Shown one piece after another: positions 34,901 to 46,336 of a DNA stretch of 64,000 bases. The DNA is from Rapana venosa (taxonomy: Eukaryota > Mollusca > Gastropoda > Neogastropoda > Muricidae). The position numbers were made by a program, and so were the translations under genes. A model generated the notes under the pieces. It was not told the DNA's origin and searched no databases. It saw nothing but the letters and a program-made list of their open reading frames with translations. Positions within the stretch are counted from its first letter, which is position 1. Every line of letters starts with the position of its first letter. The stretch is taken from positions 11,286,631-11,350,630 of the forward strand of contig CM054135.1 of assembly GCA_028751875.1 (NCBI GenBank), read 5' to 3'.

Positions 34901-37900
34901 GTTAGGTTTTACAGTGGACAAGGGCTGTATATTTTATTGTGAGAAAATTGGGAATTATGATGTTAGATGTAACACGCAGTAAGTTGTATATTTATATAGC
35001 ATAAAAACTTCCATGTTTGTTGAGGGGGTGTGTATGTATGTGTGTGTGTGTCTGTGCTCAAAGGCATACATGTGTGTATGTATGCTCAAACATGTACGTG
35101 TGTGTGTGCTTGAATGCGTACATGTGTGTGTGTGAGTGCATCTTTGTGAGAATCGGGTAGTGAGGTAGATAGAAAACTAATTTATAGCTGAAGGAAGCTT
35201 TTTTTTCCTCTTCTAACAAGGGTGGGGGGGGGTTGACAAAATAGTTCATACAGTTTAGAAATGTTGTTTGTGATTGGGCTTCCATTGACAGAGTTCCCTT
35301 GAAGTCAGAATGCCACGACCTCAGTGGTTGGTGAAAACAGTTGCATACACAAAATCTCACCATTGCTGAAACTCCAGCCAAAAAGGGGTGGGGGCGTGTA
35401 TAGTCATTTTCTATTTCATTTCTTCATTTTTTAAAGTTTTGTAATGATGAGTTGTTTCTGTATTTTTAACACAAATATATGCTTTTGTGTACAATAGTGT
35501 ATGTGTCGATAATTATTTTGACACACTGAGTTTTAACAGCAGTAGAATAATACTGCTTAATCTTGGGCAAGGAATTTTAAACTACTGTGAAGGATATTGC
35601 GTTTGTTTGGTGTGCTTCGAGTCTCTTGGTGTCTGTTGGCACACTCCCCAGAGCATTTGTTGTAGCCACCCTATTGCACCAGAATTCCCTGTCTGCTATT
35701 CTGCCCTCTCCGTGTATGTTTGATTGTTAGTGCCATTGTGTCCTGCCTCCTGAAATAATAGTAACTGTTGCTTGGAGTCTTTTTTTCTCAAGCTTGTGAC
35801 AGTGGTAATTTTCATTTAATCTGTGAGCTTCAGATTCTTCTTTCTCAAGCTTATTACAATTAGAGTTGTCATTTAATCTGTAAGCATTAGTGTTAGACTG
35901 CAAGTGCCAAGAACATGGTAAAGCTTGCTTCTTGCGACAGTTCACCCCCCCTTCCCCCGACTGGTTTGTTTTTGGATGGTGTCTGGTGATTGATTGTCTT
36001 TGTCTGTTTTTTTGGGTTATGTTTCTTTATTGCTGTAGGTTATAAGCTGCTACATTTTAAAGCTGCACCAGCTTTCTGTGACTTGTAGAATGAATACAAA
36101 GTTGAGTTCGATTTTTCTGTGGTTTCTCAATTATATATATATTTTTAAAAATAATAATATGACCAGTATTTCTAATCATGGCTCATTATCTTGGTTGTAC
36201 CATTATCAACTTTGCAAGTTTCACATTTAAATCGATATATTGAGAGCCCTATATTCATATATATTTGCCATAATATATATTTTTTAAACAATATCTTATT
36301 CATTCCTTTGGATGTTCTGTTGGTCACATAAAACAGGGTTTTTAAGTAGCTGCTAGTGATGTCCTCCATATTTGATTATAGCCTACTGTCTCCAGAGATA
36401 CTGTTTCAGTAAACACCCCCCCAAAAAAACCCCACAACAACAACAAAAACCCCAGAAAACAAACCCAAACAAACACCACCACGAGATGTTACCCAAGTTG
36501 ACTTTTATTCTTATTTTATTGATGAAAAACAGAAGAAAAAAACTGTAAATATTTGGCTGGCAGAACAAGGTGATATGTGGCACATAAAAAAATTACAATA
36601 GGGTTGATAATTCAGGGAACCCATTCAGTTGGTTTTGCCATTACATGACTTACATTCTTAACGTGGCTTATAAATGAATTTATATGAATATTATCTGTAC
36701 TGTAGGGGGTGCAGCTTGTGCAGCAGTGCACCTTATGACCAAAAGAAATATGATAGTTTGTTTATAGTGGTTGATTTTAGTGGTTAATTTTCGCACTGTT
36801 TTTTTTACCGTCTGTGGTGTTGACAAACACTTGCCAGAACCCCTTGGTTTGTTTTTAAACTGTAGAAGAAAAAAACCAGAAAATCAAAGCGAGTGGAAAG
36901 GGATCACTAGAAATAAAACACTGTATCAATTTTGTCATGTATATTTACTGATGTACAAGAAAATCGTTGTTTTGGCTTGTTTTGAGAAATCCAAACAGGT
37001 TTTTCAGCGGAACAGTGACATTGGTGAGAAACTGGTAATGCCAGTGTGAGAGAAGAAGGGAAATGTTTTGGGTTTGTTTTTTTTGGTTTTTTTTGTATTG
37101 TTGCTTTTGAAATGCAGTAAAGAAATATTTGTTTGCAGGAACAAAATGGAAAATCACACCACGGTAAACTACCTGATCCGATAGGCAAAGAACGAGCAAA
37201 TAGCAGTAGTAGTTTTGTGAGTATGTTTTGTCGTATTATGAAGAGCCTATACATATGTACATGTACAAATGATTTTAGGTTGGGGGTTTTGTGGGGGGAG
37301 GGGCGGGGAGAGGGTTAATCTACATGCATGAAAGATTGCTATTTTTCTCTGTAACTATTTAAGTTGAAAACAAATGGAGACCTTTTTCATTCTTTTGTTG
37401 TGCTTTGGCTGGTTGGGAGTTAAATTTGAAGTAAGTGAAGTCAACAGAAATCCCAGTCAGAATTTTCTGGTTTCTTTGTTCCATTCTCGTTTGCACAACA
37501 GCTCAGATGTTAATGGTGCTGATTTTTAAAAAAAAGAAAGAAAACATTATGTTGTAAGGTGCACTTATGTGTGTGTGTGGTTTTTGTTTTTATTTTCTTA
37601 TATGAAGTTTCATTGGTGTAAACAGTGTTTGGGTAGCATGCTATTGATGGCTACAGTTTTCTTGTTGGTGTTGCTTGACATTGTGCCCAGCACCTCAGAA
37701 CTCGCTGTGTGTGTGAGTGTGCAAGCTTCTGGTGTTTTAGTGAAGCTCGGTGTTGGTCTGTGAGGAGTTTAACAGGGGTTAACAGACATGCCTGCCTACC
37801 CTTCCCACTTAGCTTCATCCCCCTTCCACCCTCCCCCCCCAAAAAAGAAGCTACATTTGTCACCCCCTAAAACGAAACCCCACCTGATGTTTTTCTCCTG

Positions 37901-40900
37901 TTTTCAGTGGTTAATCTACTCTCATTTTGGGTCAGTACAGATATAATGCCTGTTAAGGAAAGTAACAGATTCACACATGAAAGTGGAGAGATGAATATGA
38001 AAACATTTTAAGTTTTTTTAAGTCTGCAAGTAGATATTAATTTGCTTTTAGGTCTCTTTGTAGGGTGAACTTGTCTTATTGTTGCTGCACAGCACAACAC
38101 TTCCTCAGTGCCTAAATAATACATTAACATTTTGTGATTAGATTGCATTTGATATATACTCTTTGAATTGTCTATAAACTCTTTGTCTGTCCCCTCTGCC
38201 TCCCCTGCATTCTTCATTCACAAAATTACTGCAGTATTAGAAAACATATAAAAAAAAGTTTTGCTCCTGATCTACTTTGCATTTCTCTGATGGTAAGATT
38301 TTCAGGTAGGCATGTCTGAGTTAACAAGCCAGTTGCCTCACACGATTAGATATTGTTGTATAGTTCTTCATGCATGTGAACACCTCTTCCATTCCAGTAT
38401 GTTTGGATTTATAGCAGTGTTAGCTCAGGTTGCTGAGGTTATTTTGACAGGTCTTTTTACTGTTCTTGAATCATTGGGGTTGGTGGCTCTTGTCAGACAT
38501 GTTGGTTGTATTAAAAGACACAGAGTATTAAGAGTATGTTTATGAGCTGATACCAAACATTGAATGTGACAGAATGTTGAATGTGATAGACATTTAAAAC
38601 ATTTTTGTATTATTTTACAATGCATTCAGTGTCTGTGGACAGTATTATTTCCCAATCACTGGTCAGATTGTTTCATGAATGCCAAGCAAATTGCAGACAA
38701 GTTAAGTTGAGAATCTTATGTGCACAGTTTTGACATCGTACTGAGTGGTGGTGTACAAGTTTTGTGTGTTGAGTGGTGTACCTGCTGACATTGACGGACA
38801 CCTGATCCACAGGTCTCCCAAAGCCCAGGGTCTGTAGACAGCTACCACAAGGGCCGGTCAGGCAGTGTGTCCAGTAGTATTGGCTCTGACTTTGGCTCTG
38901 GACATTCCTATCACAAAGCGCCAGGCTCTGAGAGAGAAGACTCCAGTGTAAGTCAGGTTTAACCATCTGGGTGACTGTTTTAGCATGGGACATAAGAGGG
39001 GTAGCCAGTGTCATCAAAAAGGTTAAAAACATGTTTATTTTTGTGTTTTAGGCAAGGACTTGAAGGGTTGAATATATACAGTTGGGTTGATACAGTCATA
39101 TTTATTTTATTTTATTTATTTATTCTTTTATATCAAGGATAAGGGAATAAGCACTCATGTGCTTTTTTACATCCGGTCCCCGTGTGTATGCGGTTTTGTA
39201 AATTCTGTCATCTGTTTCCACCGGCACACAATGGCCTCTCTTCCGAAAAGCGGAACAGGACTTAACGTGTGCACAAGATGTTCTGCATGCGTTCGAACAC
39301 GGAGCCTCGGTTTATAGTCTCATCCGAAGGACTTTGACATTCAGTTCGTCATTTGTCTGTTAAAAGTCCTTGGTGTGAAAATTTATGTAGTTCCTCTTAT
39401 CCTAATTTTTTTTCAGCTCCAGAAATGCAAGCAATACCAAAGTTACAGTCTGTAAGTCTTGACTTTGCAAGTATGTCTTAGATCTGTCGCAGCTCAAGTA
39501 CAAAACTAGTCTGAAGTGAATAAAGTATTGGAGATAATGGGATGTTCTTTAGGATTGGTTTGGCTTGCTGGAGATTGGGAGCTGGTTTCTGTAAGGATAT
39601 ATGCATAAAAATTGTTGGTCATCAATCCTTACAAAGTTCTTCTTTGGTAAATGCACAGTTTTTTTTTTTTTTTTTGGCAAATGAAGGTAGGTTGGTGTTA
39701 ATGAAGCTGTTGGTAGCAGCAGTAGTGTTTTCTTTCTTTCACCCTGGCAAGGTGAGACTTTACAGCAGGTGTGTGGTTGTTGTCGTGCCTGCAGGTGAAG
39801 CTGCGGCAACACCTGCAGTCGATAGAGAACGACCCCATGCTGGACACGACAGAGAAGGCGCGGCAGAAGGAGACGCTGATCCTGCAGCACAGCATGGGGG
39901 CCGGGGGCCTGCTGGGACTGGGGTCAAGGCCACTCTACTCCCCAGTGGGTCACCCTCCCTCCCAGAACCTGGGTCTGGGCGTGTCCTCCATGTCCCCACA
40001 CGCCCCTGCCTTCTACCCGCCTGGCAACACTGTTGAGTCCGTTGTGGGTGAGTAGGCTTGCTTTGTTTGCAGTATCAATTCTTCTTTTTTTTTTTAAAAA
40101 CATTTTATTTTAGCTTATTCCTCTCTCATGAATTTTCTCTTTATTTGTGCCAACTTGAGATTTCTTTTCCTGTTTGTTGAGAATTAAATGTAACCTCAGA
40201 TATGTTGTTGCAAAACACACACAGAGCCACATAACTGAAGTCAAGCGATTGTAATGATGTATAACACAGCCAGGCCCCCACTCTTCTGCAGCTGTCCTTT
40301 TTTAGAATTCAAATGGATGACCAACCATTTGCATAGTCCTTCAGGTGTGGCTGCATGTCAAGAAGATGTGGTTGGGAAGGTTAATGCAGGTGCTTTTTTC
40401 CCTCAGATATTTGGAAAATGATTGGAAATACCAGTTGCCATGTGCACCGTCTAGCATGCACCTACAGTCACACATTCAATTATGTAGTTAATAGAGTGCT
40501 AAGTTGATGTGTTGCAGAAGTATGTTTTAGGTATGGAATATATTTTTTGTGCAGAGACACTTTCAAAACAGCTAAAGATGTGGAAAATATAGACAGGAGT
40601 CACCATGCTGAATGCACCTAATGTGATTATCCAGAAGAGTGATATGCATAGATCACTTAGTTTTGATCATTATGACATTGGTTTTGTCATCACATTTTGT
40701 TAATATGATCAAAAAAGTTGTATAAAGACAGGTAGTAGGTTTACTGAATATGTCAGTGTTTCCCAAGGGGGAGGTATTTAGTGTTTTGAAACGGATGATC
40801 TGAATAAACTTCATTTTTTGGGGTGTGTGGGGGCAGGTGAAGGGGTGGGTGGTGTTGCATCTTCTTTTTCTGTTGTGTTGAAAACCTTGTCCACGTGGAG

Positions 40901-42956
40901 CGTATAACGGACGTTGTGTCTTCAGGCAAGGCCCTGGACGACCTCAACATGGAGGACTTTGACATCAGCAGTATAGACCGGGAGCTGGAACGGGACAACG
41001 ACACCAATTCCGTCAGCAGCTCTCTGTCCACGGGGCTGTCGTCCTCTGGTGCTTTCCCCCCGTCAGGCCCCATCGGCATCCCTCCCGGCAGCACGCTGCA
41101 GCAACGGCACAGCATCAGCAGTTTGTCGCAGTCACCCCCCTCCCCCTTCGGCAGTTTGCCTCACTCCAATAACCTGCTGCAGCTGCACAGAGACACTCCC
41201 CATGATCAGGTCAGTCAGTCAGTCCCCATGATCAGGTCAGTCAGTCACTCCCCATGATCAGGTCAGTCAGTCAGTCCCCATGATCAGGTCAGTCAGTCAC
41301 TCCCCATGATCAGGTCAGTCAGTCGGTCACTCCCCATGATCAGGTCAGTCTGTCAGTCACTCCCCATGATCAGGTCAGTCAGTCAGTCACTCCCCATGAT
41401 CAGGTCAGTCTGTCAGTCACTCCCCATGATCAGGTCAGTCTGTCAGTCACTCCCCATGATCAGGTCTGTCAGTCAGTCACTCCCCATGATCAGGTCAGTC
41501 AGTCACTCCCCATGAATCAGGTCAGTCCTGTCAGTCACATCCCCATGATCAGTCATACAGTCAGTCACTCCCCATGATCAGTCAGTCAGTCAATTACTCC
41601 CCATGGTCAGGTCATCACTCCCCAGACAGTCTTCAGACCTCCCCATGGTCGGGGTCTTCAGACACCCCATATCGGGTGCATCCCCTCCCCCACATCGGGT
41701 CTGCAGTCAGTCACCCCCCATGACAGGTCTGTCAGCATCACTCCCCATATCAGCCCTGTCGCACTCCCCCGATCAGGTCTGTCAGTCAGTCCCCCCAGAT
41801 CGGGTCTGTCATTCAGTCACCCCCATGATCATCTGTCAGTCAGTCACCCCCCTGACATCTTCAGTCAGTCACCCCCCAGATCGGGTCACCCGTCACTCCC
41901 CACGATCAGTCAGTCAGTCAGTCACTCCCCATGATCAGGTCTGTCAGTCACTCCCCATGATCAGGTCAGTCAGTCACTCCCCATGATCAGGTCTGTCAGT
42001 CAGTCACTCCCCATGATCAGGTCAGTCAGTCACTCCCCATGATCAGGTCTGTCAGTCAGTCACTCCCCATGATCAGGTCTGTCAGTCAGTCACTCCCCAT
42101 GATCAGGTCTGTCAGTCACTCCCCATGATCAGGTCAGTCAGTCAGTCACTCCCCATGATCAGGTCAGTCAGTCAGTCACTCCCCATGATCAGGTCAGTCA
42201 GTCAGTCACTCCCCTGCCCACACCCTGAGTCATAGCAGACACAGCTGTAGTGGCTCATAAGGAAATAGCTGGATCATACATGTCATGTGGCTTCTTTCTC
42301 ACACCACCTGTCCACCATCATGAAGTAATAATTAGTATCTGTATAGATAGTACAGATATAAAAATTCAACTGAAGCCGCACACATGCACGCGCGCTCATA
42401 CACACACACACACACACACACACAGTCGTGCTACAATTTAAATTTGAATAAAGCAAAGTATGCCTGTTTTGAATATGCGACCCTTTGTTTACATATATGT
42501 GTAGTCACACTTGTTTTTCTCCCCTTTTGAGGTATGCCAGTGGCTGTGGAAATATTTATATAAGCACTTTACAAAATATAACGTTAATTTTGGGATTGTT
42601 TGCCTGTGTGTGTGTGCGTGCCTGCGTGTGTGTGTGTGTGTGTGTGTGTGTTGACATTCATGGTCGGTGACAAGAAAATCAATGTGTGTGTTGCAGATGT
42701 CGTCTCCCCTGCCGAGCCACTCCATGTTTGGCAAATACCACAGTAACCACGGTTACGGGGATGGCAGCCTGGCCTCCCCGCGCAACACGGGCCCTCAGTC
42801 GCCGTCACTGTTCTCGCAGCTGAGTCAGCCCGGAGCTGCCATGTCCAGCAACGGCACCTCCGGGGAAGTGCAGAGGCTGAAGGACGAGCTGAACGCCATG
42901 CGCGGCAAGATGGCCGAGTGGGAAGGCGTGTACACTCAGGCCAAGACTGTGAGTGG

Positions 42957-42993
<37 letters not shown>

Positions 42994-45578
42994 CTGTGCA
43001 GTGTGTGTGTTGTATGTATGCATACGTGTAGGGTGTCGTCATTTGGGACTTTAGTTACAGTTTTGCTGTGTGAATCTCATACTGGTTTGGGAAAAGTGTT
43101 GGCACCATATGCTGTACGCACTTTTTAGTTTAGGTTTTAGGGTTTCGTTGGTTTTGGGTTTTTTAAAACCTGTGAATGCCTTTTAGTTTTAATCTGAGAT
43201 TTAAAAGTTTTATGAGGTGACAGCCTATGTTATTGGTAAGGCTACAAACAGCATGATTTGGATTGGATTGTCTTTTTCTTGTTCGTTTTTTTTTTCAATT
43301 ATTGTGATAAAGAAAAGAATTTTTGATAACAGATTTTGAATTTCGCTTGGGAATTTTGGATGTGATTTACACCATGTTCTTGAATTATTTAGCCTCTCAA
43401 CATCTCTTTTCGAGGGGAGGGGGGTGAGTATTTGTCATTTTGCTTATTATAAGACAGGATACATTACACCACTCGCCCCAACCAGAAATATTTTCCAGTT
43501 TATTGTTACGTATGAGAAGATTGCAATCATTGTGTTCCAACTGTTTGCCCCCATATTTGGTTGGTTGGTGGTTGTTTTTTGTGGGTTTTATTTTCTGTGT
43601 GTGGATGGTTGGCTATTTTTTTGGTGTGGGTTTTTTGGGAAGGAGTACGAAGGTTGTAATAGTATTTTTTATGTGGAGATTATTTACAAAGTGGACCTAG
43701 CCAGTATGGATACAAACCCTGTGCTATAACACATGAGTAGTCTAGTAATACAATCATCTGCAAAAAAAACACCCCAAATTGTTATCATGAAACTTTTTGG
43801 GGAAAAAAAAGTTTTTACAACTGTATGCTTTGGTTCTAGGCTTGCGACGCATGGCGGAGAGAGGCAGAAGAGTGCACGAAAAGATCCAAAGTGGCAGAGG
43901 AAGAGAAGTTACAAGCCGTCAAACAGAGGGATGAGGTTTGTTGTGTATCTTTACCTTCAGTTGGGCTAGTTAGCTGTTGGTGATGGCAGTTTTCAGTGTT
44001 GGTGATGACTGAATTTGGCCTTGTGTCTGCTCCATGTGCAGACGCTGATTATGTTTATTTTCAATTAGGCAATGTGCGCGTCTGCATGTGGGACCTTGCC
44101 TGCTAAGACTACAGGATATTGGGGAAGTGGGGTGGTTTTTTTTTCTGATGTCGGGGTTATGGCCGCTGGGAGTTCTTGGCTTGTTGTGACATCTCCCATT
44201 GGTTGATATGGAGAAGTGTTTTTGTTCAAGATTCTGTCAGATGGGTTGATATGGGGGGAAGTGGTTTGTTCAAAGAGAGAAGTATACTAAATACGAGATG
44301 GTATTGTATAATATTTCATGAGGTATTCGTTAGTGATTACATGGACGTTGTCTGCTGGAAAACCTGATTATCTGTAACAACAGATGCTGTTTGTAAGGAG
44401 CTTCTTCTGTAATAACAATGTGTAAAATGATCACCAATTTTTTTAATATTTGGTACAGTTATTTGTTGACTTTCTTTCACATGTAGGATCTTCCTAGTTT
44501 TCTGAACGTTTCATACATTTTAAAGAAATGGCTTCAGAAGCACACAACAGACATTACTAGGAAGATTTCCTCGGACATGCAAGGGGATTTGTATCATAAT
44601 GTACCAGTCTCACAAGATGCACCCTTTATTGTCCACTCAACTGCACTACACGACGTAAAACACATATTGTCATTTAAAATGACATATAGCTCATTTAAAC
44701 ATGTTGACGTAATACCATCCATCTTTCAGCCCAGCACTCTTCTTTCACAGTTTGTTCAAATTCATTCTAACACACACTCTTCTGTTATAAGAAGCATGTA
44801 CTCTTGTTAAAAAAAATTAAAATCTCCTTCATTTGTGCTTTGAGTTACCTCATGGGCTAAGTCTCTAAAAGTTTTCTGTTACATAACATGCCATTACTGT
44901 TTATTACTTGATATTACATAGTATTGATACTGTGCATTACTTGATATGACATAGTATTGTTGTTACTGTGCATTACTTGATATGACATAGTATTGTTACT
45001 GTTTATTACTTGATATGACATAGTATTGTTACTGTGTATTACTTGATATGACATAGTATTGTTACTGTTTATTACTCGATATGACATAGTATTGTTACTG
45101 TGCATTACTTGATATGACATAGTATTGTTACTGTGTATTACTTGATATTACATAGTATTGTTACTGTGCATTACTTGATATTACATAGTATTGTTACTGT
45201 GCATTACTTGATATGACATAGTATTGTTACTGTGTATTACTTGATATGACATAGTATTGTTACTGTTTATTACTCGATATGACACAGTATTGTTACTGTT
45301 TATTACTTGATATGACATAGTATTGTTACTGTTTATTACTCGATATGACACAGTATTGTTACTGTGCATTACTCGATATGACATAGTAGTGTTGTTACTT
45401 CACACCGTATTGCATTGCCTGACAGGCGCTGGGAGAAATTCAGCGGCTGCGACAGGACGGGAACTACAGCCCCTTCGCCAGGTGTCTGCCGGGTCCTCAG
45501 GAGATGGAGGCCTTGTCAGTGGAGACCTTGCAGCAGCTGAGGAATCAGATACAGCTGGACCTGAACTTGTTAGACCAG
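31801..45578 (+). CDS. unk: Unkempt-family CCCH zinc-finger RNA-binding protein (partial gene, 11 exons)
   Basis: Joined exons give 573 codons lacking both ends. Exons 1-3 encode three CCCH fingers that match fingers 4-6 of Unkempt, including LCRQGYACPYFHN, PNVKHGDEW, CHTRTEQQFHPE and CPRGAFCAFAHVE. Exons 4-8 are Ser/Pro-rich linker with family landmarks (HKAPGSERED, PPGNTVESVV, ALDDL). Exons 9-11 form a coiled coil including TACDAWRREAEE. Known for the family: cytoplasmic binding of UAG- and U-rich mRNA sites, translational repression, roles in neuronal morphology and mTOR-linked neurogenesis timing. All junctions are GT-AG and phases are consistent. The N-terminal fingers and the C-terminal RING finger are missing; the RING exon probably lies in the gap at 46337-46836. 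Assignment is firm; the exact isoform is inferred by eye. Confidence 0.95.
32866..32983 (+). CDS. unk: unk exon (CCCH finger 5)
   Basis: Acceptor TTCAG, donor GAG|GTAAGC. Contains PCPNVKHGDEW and CENGDSCVYCH. An extra Cys follows the DEW (Gly in the vertebrate protein as I recall it). Confidence 0.95.
33852..33936 (+). CDS. unk: unk exon (CCCH finger 6)
   Basis: Acceptor is TGTGCAG, right after a (TG)n tract (33814-33850); donor AAA|GTAAGT. Finger C-x8-C-x5-C-x3-H: KCNDKVQTGKCPRGAFCAFA then H. Confidence 0.95.
34339..34469 (+). CDS. unk: unk exon (linker)
   Basis: Acceptor TACAG, donor AAG|GTCAGC, begins in phase with the previous exon. Encodes a Ser/Thr-rich linker (for example TATTENSLAAFVTSALPNS) of the sort that follows the last finger in this family. 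Confidence 0.85.
35030..35140 (+). repeat. (TG)n-rich tract in intron 4
   Basis: Several TGTGTG clusters interspersed with GTATG and CATACATG. Confidence 0.8.
35301..35380 (+). mobile_element. 3' fragment of SINE family D
   Basis: GAAGTCAGAATGCCACGACC then AAAACAGTTGCATAC and AATCTCACCATTG match the 3' part of the copy at 58067-58415. Confidence 0.65.
35381..37138 (+). other. Unkempt intron 4, remainder
   Basis: T-rich intron sequence with no further exon or known repeat. An A/C-rich patch (CCAAAAAAACCCC type) lies at 36411-36480. Confidence 0.6.
37139..37216 (+). CDS. unk: unk exon (linker, 26 codons)
   Basis: Acceptor TTGCAG, donor TTT|GTGAGT, 78 bp, phase 0 at both ends. Encodes GKLPDPIGKERANSSSSF. 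Weak conservation, but splice sites and phase fit, so it could be a cassette exon. Confidence 0.75.
37217..38812 (+). other. Unkempt intron 5
   Basis: T-rich; open frames here have no family resemblance or splice support. Nothing else was seen. Confidence 0.6.
38813..38947 (+). CDS. unk: unk exon (linker with HKAPGSERED)
   Basis: Acceptor CCACAG, donor AGT|GTAAGT, 135 bp, phase 0. Ser/Gly-rich, ending in YHKAPGSEREDSS, which matches a conserved Unkempt linker segment. Confidence 0.9.
39100..39345 (-). mobile_element. SINE family A, 5'-truncated copy
   Basis: The reverse complement shares CCATTGTGTGCCGGTGG, TGACAGAATTTACAAAACCG, CGGGGACCGGATG and a TAAAAGAATAAATAA tail with the copy at 45641. 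It lies inside unk intron 6. Confidence 0.8.
39795..40047 (+). CDS. unk: unk exon (linker with NTVESVV)
   Basis: Acceptor CTGCAG, donor TGG|GTGAGT, 253 bp ending in phase 1. GC-richer than the flanking introns. Ends APAFYPPGNTVESVVG, equivalent to the conserved FYP..DTVESV segment of Unkempt. Confidence 0.95.
40926..41209 (+). CDS. unk: unk exon 8 (ALDDL segment), donor copied into a minisatellite
   Basis: Acceptor TTCAG, last codons CAT GAT CAG, donor GTCAGT. Encodes KALDDLNMEDFDISSIDREL and Ser/Pro-rich sequence to PHDQ, ending in phase 0. The last ~15 exon bases plus the donor are the unit of the tandem array that follows. Confidence 0.9.
41210..42215 (+). repeat. Minisatellite of exon 8/intron 8 junction units
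   Basis: Units of 22, 26 or 30 bp (CACTCCCCATGATCAG plus GTCAGTCAGT with variable CAGT number) are repeated some 25-30 times. The segment 41510-41900 is more degenerate. The unit equals the end of exon 8 and its donor site. Confidence 0.92.
42399..42424 (+). repeat. (AC)n microsatellite
   Basis: Thirteen AC units in unk intron 8. Confidence 0.9.
42606..42652 (+). repeat. (TG)n microsatellite upstream of exon 9
   Basis: TG tract with a few GCGTGCC interruptions, ending about 45 bases before the exon 9 acceptor. Confidence 0.9.
42697..42948 (+). CDS. unk: unk exon 9 (start of coiled coil)
   Basis: Acceptor TTGCAG, donor ACT|GTGAGT, 252 bp, phase 0. Encodes Ser/Gly-rich sequence, then GEVQRLKDELNAMRGKMAEW. 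(TG)n tracts lie about 45 bases upstream and 12 bases downstream. Confidence 0.93.
42960..42992 (+). repeat. (TG)n microsatellite after exon 9 donor
   Basis: TG tract starting 12 bases after the donor, ending in GCGCGC. Confidence 0.9.
42993..43839 (+). other. Unkempt intron 9
   Basis: T/G-rich intron sequence. No additional feature was recognised. Confidence 0.6.
43840..43935 (+). CDS. unk: unk exon 10 (coiled coil)
   Basis: Acceptor TTCTAG, donor GAG|GTTTGT, 96 bp, phase 0. ACDAWRREAEE continues the helix; Cys-Asp-Ala-Trp is a family signature. Confidence 0.95.
44899..45400 (+). repeat. 33-bp minisatellite before exon 11
   Basis: Unit of the form TTACTGTGCATTACTTGATA plus TGACATAGTATTG, about 15 copies with substitutions (TGTG/TTTA, TTGATA/TCGATA, TGACA/TTACA). 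The array stops about 25 bases before the exon 11 acceptor. The 33-bp period explains open frames on both strands. Confidence 0.92.
45426..45578 (+). CDS. unk: unk exon 11 (coiled coil end)
   Basis: Acceptor TGACAG, donor CAG|GTCAGG, 153 bp, phase 0. Ends with LQQLRNQIQLDLNLLDQ, the segment that directly precedes the RING finger in Unkempt, so at least one more coding exon is needed. Confidence 0.93.
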
Positions 45579-45598
45579 GTCAGGCACTCTCGGCCTCC

Positions 45599-45643
45599 AC
45601 ACACACATGCATGCATACGCACGCGCGCGCGCACGCACACATA
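45599..45643 (+). repeat. (CA)n(CG)n tract
   Basis: ACACACATGCATGC and CGCGCGCGC runs 20 bases after exon 11. Confidence 0.8.
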
Positions 45644-45955
45644 CGGGGACGGGATAGCCTGGTGGTTCGAGTGATGTATTCGTGATCTAACCCGGGTTCA
45701 TTCTCGTTCAAGAGGATTTTTCTCTCCAAAAGTCCTTCGGATGAAGACTATAAACTGGGGTTCCATGTACAAAGGCACGCAGAACATCTTGCGCACATGT
45801 TAAAACCCGTTCCACTTTTCGGAAGATTAGGCCATTGTGTGCTGGTGGGAACGGATGACAAAATTTACAAAACTGCATACACACGGGGACTGAACGAAAA
45901 ACAGCATACCGGTGCTTATTTTATTATTCTGGAAATAAAAGAATAAATAAGATAA
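45641..45955 (+). mobile_element. SINE family A, near full-length
   Basis: tRNA-like head GGGATAGCCTGGTGGTTCGA with B-box-like CCCGGGTTCATTC, conserved body (CTTCGGATGAAGAC, AGGCCATTGTGTGC) and an AT-rich AAAGAATAAATAA tail. Other copies or pieces are at 9465, 13270, 39100 (-) and 53925. Confidence 0.85.
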
Positions 45956-45965
45956 CAAATAAACA

Positions 45966-46071
45966 CAAACTACACTCACACATTATACACACACATATAC
46001 ACACTCACACACGCACACTCTCTCTGTCTCTCTCTCTCTCTCTGTCTCACTCACTCACTCACTCACTCACT
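45966..46071 (+). repeat. (CA)n, (CT)n and (ACTC)n compound microsatellite
   Basis: Successive CACACA, TCTCTC and CACTCACTC tracts. Confidence 0.9.
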
Positions 46072-46336
46072 TGCTCCACATGGGCAAGTGATGCAGTGAT
46101 ATGAATGTGTCTCCCAAAAGCAGAGGTAAGACATTGTCAAGCTGTGGGGTGAGGGGGATGGTTGACGCTCTGTGCAGTCTTGGCCTGGAGGGAACAGTCT
46201 GGGCTGAAGACAGGAATCACACCTGCCTGCCTCCCTCACTTTCTAGACAGTAGTGGGTGACTGCTTGACCACAGATGGCACCTTGTGGTAGCTGTGAAAT
46301 GTCGGGGTGACCTTCAATTTCTTTTTATGTTATTGT

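Noticed and set aside
39417..39451. Possible 35-bp unk exon (good AG and GTAAGT flanks, LQKCKQYQSYS)
   Set aside because: Including it puts a TGA at the start of the next exon (39795), whereas 38947 to 39795 joins in frame directly. It could at most be a poison exon.
41210..42215. CRISPR-like array (also 44899-45400, 48863-49085)
   Set aside because: Contiguous tandem units without unique spacers, in an animal intron or flank.
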